From Euphorbia lathyris (Eukaryota; Streptophyta; Magnoliopsida; Malpighiales; Euphorbiaceae): a DNA stretch of 64,000 nucleotides. The stretch is from the NCBI RefSeq assembly GCF_963576675.1, contig NC_088916.1, positions 13,926,501 through 13,990,500 of the forward strand, given 5' to 3'. Of the stretch, positions 1 through 9,839 are shown piece after piece. Positions within the stretch are counted from its first letter, which is position 1; every line of letters starts with the position of its first letter. The position numbers and the translations under genes are program-made. Below the pieces are notes generated by a model that worked only from the letters and a program-made list of their open reading frames with translations, ran no database searches and was not told where the DNA came from.

Positions 1-1329
1 AAATAAATAAGATTTGAGTAAAAAAGACTAATCCTCCATCTCTATGCTCCCTGAAGCTTGGTCTCTCTGCTCCTTTATTGTCCTTTAAAGAGCCGACTAT
101 GGCAGAAGCATCTTGCATTTATAATCATCCAGAGTAGCGAACTCCAGTCCAAACTGAGGAACATATCGAGTTCTTCACTCCTCATCTATATACACAGACC
201 AATCAACATAGTGAGTGACAATGGTTCACTCCCAACGGTGGTGTTCCACAATATAAACGCAAATGAGGCCTCGCCTCAAGTTTTTCACAGGCATCCACCC
301 AAACTTCGTTTAGCACCCAAGATATCTCCATCAAGGGGTACATCCATATGATCTGATCACCTATCAGCCAGTTCAGAAGGCTTTTCCAGTGGTCAAAAGA
401 CTGAGCACCAACTCACCTTCGATGCTAAGTATGGAAATCAACAAAAAATGACTCTTGGGTCCATGCACTTCAAAATACCCTATTTCTCTTGCATCCGTGA
501 AAATAAAGAAGAAAATATTGGATTGAAAACCTCAAAAGAGGCAGTCCAAGCAAAAGGAGAGATAGAGGAAAAAATTGTGAGATGTTAAAAAGCTTAATTC
601 AAAACCCATATGGGCAGTTCAGGCAAAAGGAGAGATAGAGAACAATAGAGAGATCCCGCTGAGTTGAAAACCCGAGAAGGGCGGCTCAGGCAAAAATTAG
701 GGGAAAACGAACATATCAACACTTCCTAAAAAAGGATATGAGCCCCACCAAGCTTAAACCTTGCCCCTAGGTCTTCTCATGTCAGACCTATCTATCCTCA
801 TCAAGCTGAAATCTTGCCCCTAGAACTTCTCATGTCAGACTTATCTATCATCATCATTTGCAGACAGTATAGGCTCTCACAAACTGGGGCATACCGTCAA
901 AACATCATTCACTGATCCTAAAGACGTCCATCTCTCGAGTCTGGAAAAGAGAATCTATGGAATCATTTCATCCATTCATGCATAATCTTCACACATTTAC
1001 CAATGTATCGACACCGAGTAAAATGTATGTGTAGCACACACATTCAATCACACACACATACTTCCATGCATACATGCATACATTAGGCTACATACGCATC
1101 ACTACACATTTGTCATTTGATTTTATCTCAACTCTACGAGAAAATGGGCATCTTGCTTTATTGCAGGGAATACCTGAAACTCCAGGGATCGTCACTAAAA
1201 CAACATCTTCTGAAGCAAGAGAATCCAGGGGCATTGAATGAGAAAATTTAGTCCTAAGCAAAACAACAGAATTGTCAATAGACAGAAAAATTTCTCAATA
1301 GCGGCCTGAAGAAAGAGTCAGCCCACAAG

Positions 1330-1870
1330 AAGAATTCCAATCAATTCAACAAAGCCAGATGGCTTACGAAGGAAGAGTTGGGTTACAGAAAAAATCATCA
1401 TCAATTCAACAAAGCCAGATGGCTCCTGAAGGGAGAGTGGGGTTTTGTCTTCTGCAGATCATATGGCTTCCGAAGGAAGAGTTGGGTCACAGAAAAAAAT
1501 CATCATCAATTCAACAAAGCCAGATGGCTCCTGAAGGGAGTGTGGGGTTTTATCTTCTGCATATGAGATGGCTTCCGAAGGAAGAGTTGGGTCACAGAAA
1601 AAATCATCATCAATTCAACAAAGCCAGATGGCTCTTGAAGGGAGAGTGGGGTTTTGTCTTCTGCAGATCAGATGGCTTCTGAAGGAAGAATTGGGTCACA
1701 TAAAAAATCATCATCAATTCAACAAGGCCAGATGGCTCCTGAAGGGAGAGTGGGGTTTTGTCTTCTGCAGATCAGATGGCTTCCGAAGGAAGAGTTGGGT
1801 CACAGAAAAAATTATCATCAGTTATTCAACAAAACCAGATGGCTCCCGAAGGGAGAGTGGGGTTTTGTAG
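1330..1870 (+). repeat. Tandem array of about 104-bp units (roughly five copies) upstream of the 3' LTR
   Basis: The phrase ATCATCATCAATTC recurs near 1394, 1500, 1603, 1707 and 1810, giving a period of about 104 bp. Each unit is built from two diverged half-units, one with CAGATGGCTCCTGAAGGGAG and one with CAGATGGCTTCCGAAGGAAG, so the array looks like a duplicated dimer. Short open frames run through it in several frames, but they merely follow the repeat. The position just before a polypurine tract and LTR fits the hypervariable 3' UTR arrays of Tat-type elements. Confidence 0.85.
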
Positions 1871-1904
1871 CTCACAAGTGGATTATTTGACAAGAATGAT
1901 CAAC

Positions 1905-2560
1905 TTTTGGGACGGATAGTTGAAGACATCCGCAACTATAGGTCGTTGAAGACACCTACAACCCAGGATCATTGAAGACATCCGCAACTACAGGTCGTTG
2001 AAGACACCTACAACCTAGGATCATTGAAGACAGCCGCAACTATAGGTCATTGAAGTCACCTACAACCCAGGATCGTTGAAGCCATCCGTAACTACAGGTC
2101 GTTGAAGACACCTACAACCCAGGATCATTGAAGACATCCGCAACTACAGGTTGTTGAACAAACCTATTACCCAGGATCGTTGAAGACATCCGCAACTACA
2201 GGTCGTTGAAGACACCTACAACCCAGGATCGTTGAAGACATCCGCAACTACAGGTCGTTGAAGACACCTACAACCCAGGATCGTTGAAGACATCCGCAAC
2301 TATAGGTCGTTGAAGACACTTACAATCCAGGATCGTTGAAGACATCCGCAACTACATGTCGTTGAAGACACCTACAACCTAAGATTGTTGAAGACATTCG
2401 CAACTACAGGTCGTTGAAGAGACCTACAACCTAAGATCGCTGAAGAGATCAACCATAATAAGTCGTTGAAGAGACCTACAAATCAGAGATCGTTCAAGAG
2501 ATCCACAACAACAGGTCGTTGAAGAGACCTACAATCTGAGATCACTGAAGAGATCAATAA
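1905..2560 (+). repeat. Tandem array of 52-bp units made of two 26-bp halves
   Basis: The alternation of GTTGAAGACATCCGCAACTA and GTTGAAGACACCTACAACCC gives a 52-bp higher-order unit of two related 26-bp monomers, repeated about a dozen times. The last units (after about 2400) are more diverged, reading GTTGAAGAGACCTACAA. The array ends about 230 bp before the LTR and belongs to the 3' untranslated part of the gypsy element. Confidence 0.85.
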
Positions 2561-2770
2561 TCAGATGTCCATTTGTTCCCAGTCGTTTAAGAGACTAGAT
2601 CGATGAATCAATCACAACATCCTCCAACTCTAGATGAGTATTTACTTTATCATACTTTGTTCCATTACACACATTTTCTTTCCACCTTTTCAAAGTAGGG
2701 GCAAAAATCGTTTTTCAAAACATCTACTTTGAACTCAGTTTTCTAAAAATGCACACAACTCACAATGCAT

Positions 2771-2787
2771 GATAAAGTAGGGGCAAC
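2771..2787 (+). other. Polypurine tract of the gypsy element
   Basis: GATAAAGTAGGGGCAAC lies immediately before the TGTAGAC start of the LTR, where the plus-strand primer of reverse transcription is expected. A related string, AAAGTAGGGGCAAA, occurs at about 2692-2705 and may be a second or decayed tract. Confidence 0.7.
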
Positions 2788-4879
2788 TGTAGACATTGGA
2801 GTCGTAGCCCTATGATGAAAACCTTTAAAAGATGATTGGAAATATGTTCAGAAAATGGATCACGAAAAAAATCCCTCGTTAGAAAGTCAAAGTCAATCCT
2901 TTTTCATTCAAAACCAAAATTTTTAGAGTAAGAAATAGAACTTTTACGATATCTTAGTGAGTCGTATCCCCCAAGAATTTCATAACGCACTTTTTCGGAC
3001 TCAATTCGGAGGTCGAACGAAGAATCTGTGACTAGTTGAAGTTTTTAGGTGAAATTCGGGATAAAATAGGAAATAACCTTAGTTCGGGTCAGTTTTAGCC
3101 TTAGGTTATTAGACGCAAAAATGTCCGTCTCGTCGAAACGAGTCCAATGGCACAAGAATCGTCAAAATCGGAGATTGATAAGATCATTGTTTACATAAAA
3201 GAAATGTTTGGGCAGATTACCGACGAAATTTCCGTCGGTAATCGTGCGGTTGCGCTCTTGCTGCTGGCCGCTGGGCCGCACGCCGGGCCCAACAGCAGGC
3301 CCAGCTCGCCCAGCAGCAGGCCCATGTGTGCCCCCTTGCTCCTTTTTAGGTTTTTTTTTCACAAACCTAAAGCCCAAAATTCCCTTTTAACCCGTGCTTC
3401 ATTTAATTAATTTTAAATTGACCCGAAACCCTAATATTTCTCTATAAATAGCAGCTCTTTAGGCAGCCAGGAGGGGGAGACGAAAATTACACTAAAAATA
3501 GCCGCGACTCTGTCTCTACCATCCGAGTAAAACCCAGCCGTTTGAATATTAATTCCTTGTTCTATATTATTTGTGATTTTTCCAATCATCCCACAACCTA
3601 GGTAATTGTTTCTGAGGGACAAATTCTGTCTACTATTTAATATTTGGTACTGTAAAATATTGATTGTTCATCCATTTTCTTATTTGATTTTTCTTTGTTG
3701 ATTTTTATTGTCAATAGGTTGTCAAATATATTTTCTGTATATATTTGATCCCTAAAATCGATTTAATTTAACCGTAAAACAATGATTTACCAGTTAAATC
3801 ATTTGTTTTGAGCTTTTTTTATTTATTCCAATCAATATACTCTTCTTATATTTTTATTTTTGAATCTAATATCAATAATATTACAAGTTAATATTATTGA
3901 TCTAATTAATTCTTTTTGTTCATAACAATGATTTGGGATAAACGAATCAACTCGAGATAAGTTTTATCTCACGATCGTTCAGACACCAATAGTTATAATA
4001 AAACTTTCTTTTCTATTTCTTTGATTCCTAACCTAATAATTTTTTATTTATTCGTTTTAGTCCCTAATTCAGAACTTCTTGTTTTATTCGTTGTAATCCC
4101 TAATTTAGAACTTTTCGTTTTATTCACTCTAGTCCCTAATTTAGAAATTTTACTTTTATTCATTCTAGTCCCTATTTCATAACTTTATATTTTATTCACT
4201 TTGGTCTTTAATTTAAAGTTTTCCACTTTCTTTCAATTAGGCCCTTAAATAAACTTTTTAAGTTTATTCAATTTAGTCCTTTGTCCATTTTTACACCATA
4301 ACTAATTGTACAACTATGTTATTTGCTTCTAATCTTTTATTTTGGTTGATATGAGTATGGAGAAACATTATTTTGGTGCGGATTGAAGACCCGGGAATGC
4401 CCGGATGTAATTGTATTTAATTTTGTACATATTTCATTGCTTTTAGGGTTGTAATATTTTGTTTATTTTTTTTGTATACAATTGTGCAATATGACATGAA
4501 ACAAAAATGATTTTTTCCAAACAAATCACATTCAAAACGAATTTAAAAAGCTTAAAAGAGTTATTAATGGCCTGATTGTATTTAGAAATGCTAAGTAGGA
4601 GGCTAGTGGGTTCACCGGACGATTTTGGGGGTGCTTAATATTTCCTTTCGAGGAGATATTAACCTTCCCCAAGCGTACCTAACTTCCCGAACCCACTTGC
4701 TTCCCGCAAGGAATCTCAGTAACATTCTCGGACCTAAAATCCGGGTGGCGACTCTTTCTCCGACACCGGCCCTGCCGAGCTAGTCGTTTTCTCTAGTGGA
4801 CCTCGAGTCCAAACAGCACCGTAGTAGTCATGGCGGACCTCCCGCGGGTGAAAGCCTGTCGAGGTAGGCTTCGTCTACA
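2788..4879 (+). repeat. 3' LTR (2092 bp) of the gypsy element
   Basis: The segment starts TGTAGAC and ends GTCTACA, a perfect 7-bp terminal inverted repeat, and starts directly after a polypurine tract. A TATA box (TATAAATA, 3443-3450) is followed by GC-poor leader-like DNA. The 87-aa ORF at 3147-3410 crosses the promoter region and has no homology I recognise, so it is not called as a gene. The matching 5' LTR is outside the window; the five bases after the LTR, ATACC at 4880-4884, are the candidate target-site duplication. Confidence 0.75.
3443..3450 (+). promoter_or_regulatory. TATA box of the gypsy LTR
   Basis: TATAAATA lies inside the LTR in a context (CTCTATAAATAGCAG) typical of plant core promoters. 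It would drive element transcription from the equivalent site in the 5' LTR. Confidence 0.6.
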
Positions 4880-5486
4880 ATACCCAACGCCTGCCCGCAC
4901 ACACCCCAGAGTCATCTCTCTTATGGATCGTGTTTGAACAGAGTCAAATCATCACATTTCATAATCCAGAATCACTAATTAACATTTCTTTGAGTCTGAG
5001 GATTACTTATACCTATTAATACCAATGAGATGAACATGTGACATAGGATAAATCCATCCATTCTGTTATCTCAAGTCGGGTCCCCAATCCTAATGAACTC
5101 CTTCACTGGATCCACGTAACTGTCCAAATATCTGCATATCTGAAGCTTGTGAGATCAACTCTCTGTCTCGACAGAAAACATTGTTACATGCAAGTCTCTA
5201 CAGTATTATGTCAATCCCTATTCAAAACATATTAGTTGACTTGGGGTGGTTTCAAGTTTATTAGTTTATTATAATGTTTTGTCTCACTTCATTTGTATGA
5301 ACACTTTATAATCACTTTAAATAAACTTAGGGATTTCCTTTTATTTAGACTTATTTAGTTCTTAAAAGTAATTGCCTTCATATAGTTTGAAACCATATCT
5401 TATTAAAACAAATGATATAAAGAACAATTCATTTACAGCTGGTTTATATCCTAGAACAATTGACTATAGGACACTAAACCCCAACA
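4880..5486 (-). repeat. Copia-type LTR fragment, interrupted on its left by the gypsy LTR
   Basis: On the minus strand this starts TGTTGGGGTTTAGTGTCC at 5486, a typical LTR start, and runs leftward until it meets the end of the gypsy LTR at 4879. It breaks into the copia reading frame exactly after the protease motif (I-D-S-G-C-S-N), which indicates an insertion or a solo LTR inside a copia gene. No PPT precedes it, so it is unlikely to be that gene's own 3' LTR. Its far end is lost or displaced by the gypsy insertion. Confidence 0.5.
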
Positions 5487-6120
5487 GATTGCTGCATCCA
5501 GAGTCAATAGACTATACGTTGTCCCGATCACCTCCAAGCGTATTGATATACGCCATTATCACCATCTCTTCTGATTCATCCAAATCTGCATAATTTGCTT
5601 GGCACTCATACTGAAAGTGTCCAAGCTTATGACACTTATAACACTCAACCGTATCTTTGCTCCAATTTAGGCGACCCCTGCCTCTACCTTGTCCCCGGCC
5701 TCCTATGAAAGCAGCTCTTCCTCTTCCAGCATAGCCCTCTTCATGAGTCACCTTCAAAGCATGTTCTTCTCCTCCATCTCCTTTGAACTTTTGCTCATGA
5801 ACGAGCAGAGAACTTTGCAAGGCATCCATAGAGAGCTGATCTACATCCTTGGCTTCCTCAATGGAACAAACAATGTAGTTCCATTTATCAGTAAGAGTTC
5901 TCAAAATCTTCTCCACGATCTTGACATCACTCACATCTTCCCTATAATTCCTCATGTCATTTGCAACCGTCATTACTCGGCCAAAGTAATCATTGATCGA
6001 TTCACCCTGCTTCATTGCCAGAACCTTAAAGTCCCGGCGTAGACGATTGAGCTGAGCTCTCTTCACTCGAGCATTACCTTGACACTTCATCTCAAATGAA
6101 TGCTTTATATCCTAGCACAC
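5487..6120 (-). pseudogene. Decayed Ty1/copia gag with the start of the protease
   Basis: The minus strand encodes a UBN2-type copia Gag segment (uninterrupted at 6090-5512) that ends in a CCHC zinc knuckle, C-Y-K-C then H then C (CX2CX4HX4C), followed by an acidic linker. Homology continues past the ORF on both sides. Upstream, an in-frame TAG precedes D-I-K-H-S-F-E near 6110. Downstream, a TAG replaces the tryptophan normally found before I-D-S-G-C-S-N, the copia protease active-site motif. After that motif the frame runs into the foreign LTR at 5486. Reverse transcriptase and integrase are absent. It is a fossil with at least two stops and an insertion. Confidence 0.75.
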
Positions 6121-7728
6121 TAACTATGCCAATGACACTATATAATGCCCAAAAGAAAAGCGTAAAAATAACATAAAAAAAAGATGTAAACAAAATGGAA
6201 AATGAAAATAGAAATTATTAAATTTCAGTATACATGTCCCCAAAAAACAGAAATAATAAAAGTTTGTGAGAGATAAAAATAAAATGCAGTCGTTAAAACA
6301 TAGGAAGAAAATGTACCGGGAACAAGTAAAATAAATCAAGACATTAGAGGACAAGGTAACGATGTAGTAATATTGGCTCGAGACTAGCGATGCCACTCAT
6401 CACAAATAGCTATGGATGTCCGACGATGTTATTTTTTATTCATTTGGTTAAACATGTTAAGCTAATGAACTCACGTCAACATGTTTGATATACGAGTCAT
6501 GTTGTGTCAACCCGTTTAATAAATAGATGTAAGGGATAACCCTTATGACAAGTCAACTTATTTTGACAAACCTTAATTAGCCCCCAACACTAACTAAATC
6601 TACCTCTAAACTTAATATTTATGAAAAGACTTTGTGTTAAATGAAAAAATCATGTATAATTCGGAAGAAAACATGTTCTTTTAATTACTAAAAAAATCCC
6701 TCAAACATATTCTTTAAGCAAAACATGTTCTTTTAAATTAAACTTATCAAACTAAACTAAGTGGATATCTTGTTATGGGTACTTATTAGTAATAATGTAG
6801 AATTTGTGACTTTAAATGAACCAAATAAAATAGTTGTGACCTATATGGTATAAATTGATCTTTTATGACTATAGTGAAACATTTACACAAGTTTGATCAC
6901 CAGTTGTACATTAAACTCTATGCATCTTAGTAAGTAGAAGTAAGCTACTAGTTAGAATTTTTTGTTAGACCCTTACTAATCAGGGCTTTGATATACTCAT
7001 TGGAATCTATTCTAAGTAAGAGAATTTATATTTTTTTGAAATAAATCAGGATAATGTTGTAACGATTGAAAATAATAATTTGTTCATACAGAGGTAATAG
7101 AGATTGAAATTCGCTATGAGAATTTTTTACTAGAGACAAGTCGTTGCTATTTATTGAATTTCAAAGCATAATTATTATCTATGATAAATTAATTAATAAC
7201 AATATCCATCATCTAGTAAGAAGGAAGCAAACTTTAATAAATTTTATTGGAGAAACAATGGCAATTTTTCTTTTTTTTTTTCTCAAACATTCGTGTTAGA
7301 ATAACCTAACGCGGCTAAAACTGCCTCTACAAATTAATATTTATCAAAAGAATTTGTTTTAAACGAAAAAATATGTATAATTGGGAATGACCAAAAATTT
7401 AAGGGATAAGGTAGTAAAATAGGTCTATGGTTTTTGGGAAGTATCAATTTAGGTTCCACGTACAAAATAGCACCAATATAAGCTTAACGTTTAAAAAATG
7501 TATAAATTTAGGCCTCAAGAAAAGATTGGATAAGTCATTCTTATTACTCGGTTAAGTTTTGATTTCTCCCTCCACGTACAATCGACAGAACTTAACGGAG
7601 TAATATCAATGACGTGTCTCGTTCCGTTATCGAGTCCTATTTTATATATGGAGGCTAAATTGATATTTCCCATCCCAACATTTAAACATTTAAACTCATT
7701 CACTTACAAAAGAAAGAAAAAGAAAAAA
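6121..7728. other. AT-rich spacer downstream of the YUCCA gene, no gene seen
   Basis: The ORFs here, such as a phenylalanine-rich one at 6124-6396, are composition artefacts. Two diverged direct repeats of about 65 bp (near 6602-6670 and 7318-7385, both containing TTAATATTTAT and ATGTATAATT) suggest an old insertion between them. The stretch at about 7395-7700 (GGGATAAGGTAGTAAAATAGG onward) resembles the termini of the Mutator-like repeats found elsewhere in the window. It also serves as the 3' flank of the monooxygenase gene; no clear polyadenylation signal can be singled out. Confidence 0.5.
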
Positions 7729-9155
7729 CTAAGGATTATGATGATCTTCTCCCCATAAAACAGCATATATATCTCTAGCTACTGCCGTTGCATCTCTTGA
7801 TATGCCATTCAAACCGTTCCAAGAAAAGCCAACGCAGTAGCTTCTATTTTCACCCTTCCAATGCTTAGGAGATGGATTTTTAGGCATGCTCTTCTCATTC
7901 ATAATGTAATGGTAATCCTGCATATCACATATTAACAAACATCAAAATCACATTTTTTTTATATAACAATTTAAGTTCCAAAATGTTAGAACCTACCTTA
8001 AGCCAAGTATTAGCCACACTCTTGTAGCCTGTAGCGAACACCATTACATCAAAATGTTGTGTGGTACCATCAGAGAACTCAACCATGTTCTCTTTTATGC
8101 TCACCATCTCAGGAACAACCTAACCCCCAAAAAAACTTATAATTACTATTGTTATAAGCAGTAGAAAATTGAGTTCTATTAATAAATTATTGTAGCCTTT
8201 TCTTTTCAGTTTTACCTTGATTTCCTTAGAACGGATCTTCTGAACTGTTCCAACATCAATAACAGGAGTTCTTCCTGTTATGACCTTATTAGAGAAAGGG
8301 CCTAAAGATGGTCTTTGAATTCCATAAGAAGACAGATCTCCATACTTGAATCTTGCCCACAATGTTATAAGAGCATCCACGTATTTCATAGGAATGTAGT
8401 TCAGCAGCTCCATTCCTAGATATGCCATCTCCCTTGTCATAACATGAAACTGAGTATTTGGGGGGAAAAAATAAAATATTCAAGCATTAGTACATGTCCA
8501 GTAAAAAGATAATATATTTTTTTCTGTAAACAAAATAACTTACAGGGCTCCTAATAACAATTGATGGATTTGCTCCATGATTTGAGAGATCAAAACTGAT
8601 CTCCATCCCAGAGTTTCCACAGCCAACAACCAAGACTTGTTTGCCCTGGAACTCATTTCCACTTTTATATTCGTTGGAGTGAATTACCTTTCCAGAAAAA
8701 CTCTCCAACCCAGGAACCCTAGGGATGAAACCCACATTATTTTGACCAGAAGCTATTACTATAAATTTAGAGTAATATACTTCAGTTTCATTAGAAGCTA
8801 GATTACTAGCCTCAACTTTCCACTTCCCAGAACACCCATCAAAAGATGTTGATTCCACACAACGGTTGTACATAGGGTTTATGTGGTTTTTGGCAGTGTA
8901 ATTGTCTATGTATTCAATGAATTTAGATTTGGGCATGAAAGTTGGTGTTTCAGAATCATGGGGTGCATAGGGAAGTTGGCAAAATTTCTTTGCCAAATGG
9001 AGATGAACACAGTCATATGAATGATATCTCCAAAGAGAAGCAGAACAGTTCTCTTTTTCTAGGATGATGTTTTTAATGGAAAGATTGTTTAGGCAAGCAG
9101 AAGTAGCAAGACCAGCAGGTCCAGCACCAACAATGATCACAGTGGTTGTTGCCAT
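7729..9155 (-). CDS. YUC10-like: YUCCA-type flavin-containing monooxygenase (YUC10/YUC11-like), four exons
   Basis: The product should convert indole-3-pyruvate to indole-3-acetic acid with NADPH and O2, the last step of the main auxin pathway. Exons on the minus strand are 9155-8544, 8449-8216, 8119-7997 and 7917-7729; every intron is GT-AG and all are phase 0, giving 385 aa, the usual YUCCA length. Visible motifs are the FAD-binding GAGPAG (residues 10-15), the FMO signature F-x-G-x3-H-x3-Y (153-163), the NADPH-binding GCGNSG (178-183) and the FATGY motif (about 310-314). The start ATG is the first in frame and lies 92 bp below a TATA box. There is no signal peptide, consistent with a cytosolic enzyme. 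The sequence resembles Arabidopsis YUC10/YUC11 more than the vegetative YUCCAs; that assignment is from memory of the family. No frameshift or stop is seen, so I regard it as functional. Confidence 0.93.
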
Positions 9156-9246
9156 TTCTGAACTTTGAAGGAATAGGTTTTTTTTCTGCAGTAAAGGGTT
9201 AAGGTGTAGGAGAGAAGGTGGGGGAGATTACACTTCTTATTAGCCT

Positions 9247-9254
9247 TATTTATA
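9247..9254 (-). promoter_or_regulatory. TATA box of the YUCCA gene
   Basis: TATAAATA on the minus strand lies 92 bp upstream of the start codon, which would give a 5' leader of about 60 nt. Confidence 0.65.
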
Positions 9255-9299
9255 GCTGAGGGAGAGAATATGAATTGTGAAATTACACTCATAACCTTC

Positions 9300-9622
9300 T
9301 CAAAATGACTACCTACGAGTTACATCTATTGAGAATAAAATGAGGGAAAACCGACTAAGTTGGTTTGGAGGACTTAAGAGTGGCAAAGTGATGTAGTGGT
9401 GAGAGGTAGGGGAAGACCTAAGCAAACTTGGAAGATGGTGATCGAGAGTGATATGAGTTTATTGGACATTGAGGAAAATATGGTAGTAAATAGGACAGAG
9501 TGTAGGGGGAGAATTTGTGTCGCTGACATGATTTGATTTCACCGTTTTATATGATGGTTCATGTTAGCCGGCCCGGAATCATTTCGAGACTAAGGCTTTG
9601 TTGTTGTTGTTGTTGCTGCGGC
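9300..9622 (+). pseudogene. RTE-type LINE 3' tail (degenerate)
   Basis: Translation around 9400-9530 gives R-G-R-P-K-Q-T-W followed by V-I-E-S-D-M and, later, R-I-C-V-A-D, the conserved C-terminal tail of plant RTE reverse transcriptases. The segment ends with the GACTAAGGCTTTG motif and a short TTG microsatellite (about 9600-9615), the usual 3' terminus of this family. Stops interrupt the frame, and everything 5' of the last hundred codons is missing, as expected for a 5'-truncated copy. Its left end is about 50 bp beyond the YUCCA TATA box, so it forms part of that gene's upstream region. Confidence 0.7.
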
Positions 9623-9839
9623 AAAATTCAAGCAATATCAATTTTACACTTATTTAATAGAAAATTTGAACGGATAGGTTCGACCGTTATCTGATGGTAA
9701 TATCCGAACTTCCAAATAAGGTTGTCGATTTACGTACATTTTTTGTTGGTTAATTGTAACTATATTAACACATTAAACATTTTATATACTTTGGAAAAAA
9801 ATTATGATTAACTTATATGTGTCGGCTTAGTTGTAGTAT
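9623..9839. other. AT-rich spacer, nothing recognised
   Basis: Low-complexity AT-rich DNA joins the RTE tail to the first copy of the dispersed unit. No ORF, repeat or signal can be supported. Confidence 0.5.

Larger units (their letters stand above)
1..4879 (+). mobile_element. 3' portion of a large Ty3/gypsy (Tat/Ogre-like) LTR retrotransposon, cut by the window edge
   Basis: The segment has the order expected at the 3' end of a large gypsy element: non-coding DNA, two tandem arrays (about 1330-1870 and 1905-2560), a purine-rich tract ending at 2787, and a long LTR at 2788-4879 with matching short inverted ends. The text around 655-700 (AAAACCCGAGAAGGGCGG) resembles sequence often found downstream of gypsy integrase genes. 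No convincing coding domain is present in 1-1330; the 97-aa ORF at 58-351 has no recognisable motif. Tandem arrays between pol and the 3' LTR are known from Tat/Ogre elements, so I infer that lineage, but Athila cannot be excluded because the polyprotein lies outside the window. The LTR ends against an older copia-type LTR at 4880, so this element is the younger insertion. Confidence 0.7.

Noticed and set aside
58..351. 97-aa ORF at the left edge
   Set aside because: No domain or composition suggesting a protein; it lies in the non-coding 3' region of a gypsy element.
1359..1890. Overlapping ORFs of 62-107 aa
   Set aside because: They translate the 104-bp tandem repeat in different frames; no start or coding signal is independent of the repeat.
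1905..2560. Possible CRISPR array
   Set aside because: The units are contiguous 26/52-bp tandem repeats without unique spacers, in eukaryotic retrotransposon DNA.
3147..3410. 87-aa ORF in the gypsy LTR
   Set aside because: Pro/Ser-rich run caused by a GC-rich patch next to the LTR promoter; competing ORFs exist on both strands.
6124..6396. 90-aa hydrophobic ORF resembling membrane segments
   Set aside because: Phe/Tyr/Ile richness follows from poly-A and poly-T composition in antisense; no homology recognised.
7925..8107. Separate small ORFs in the YUCCA locus
   Set aside because: They are exons of one spliced gene plus read-through into introns, not individual genes.
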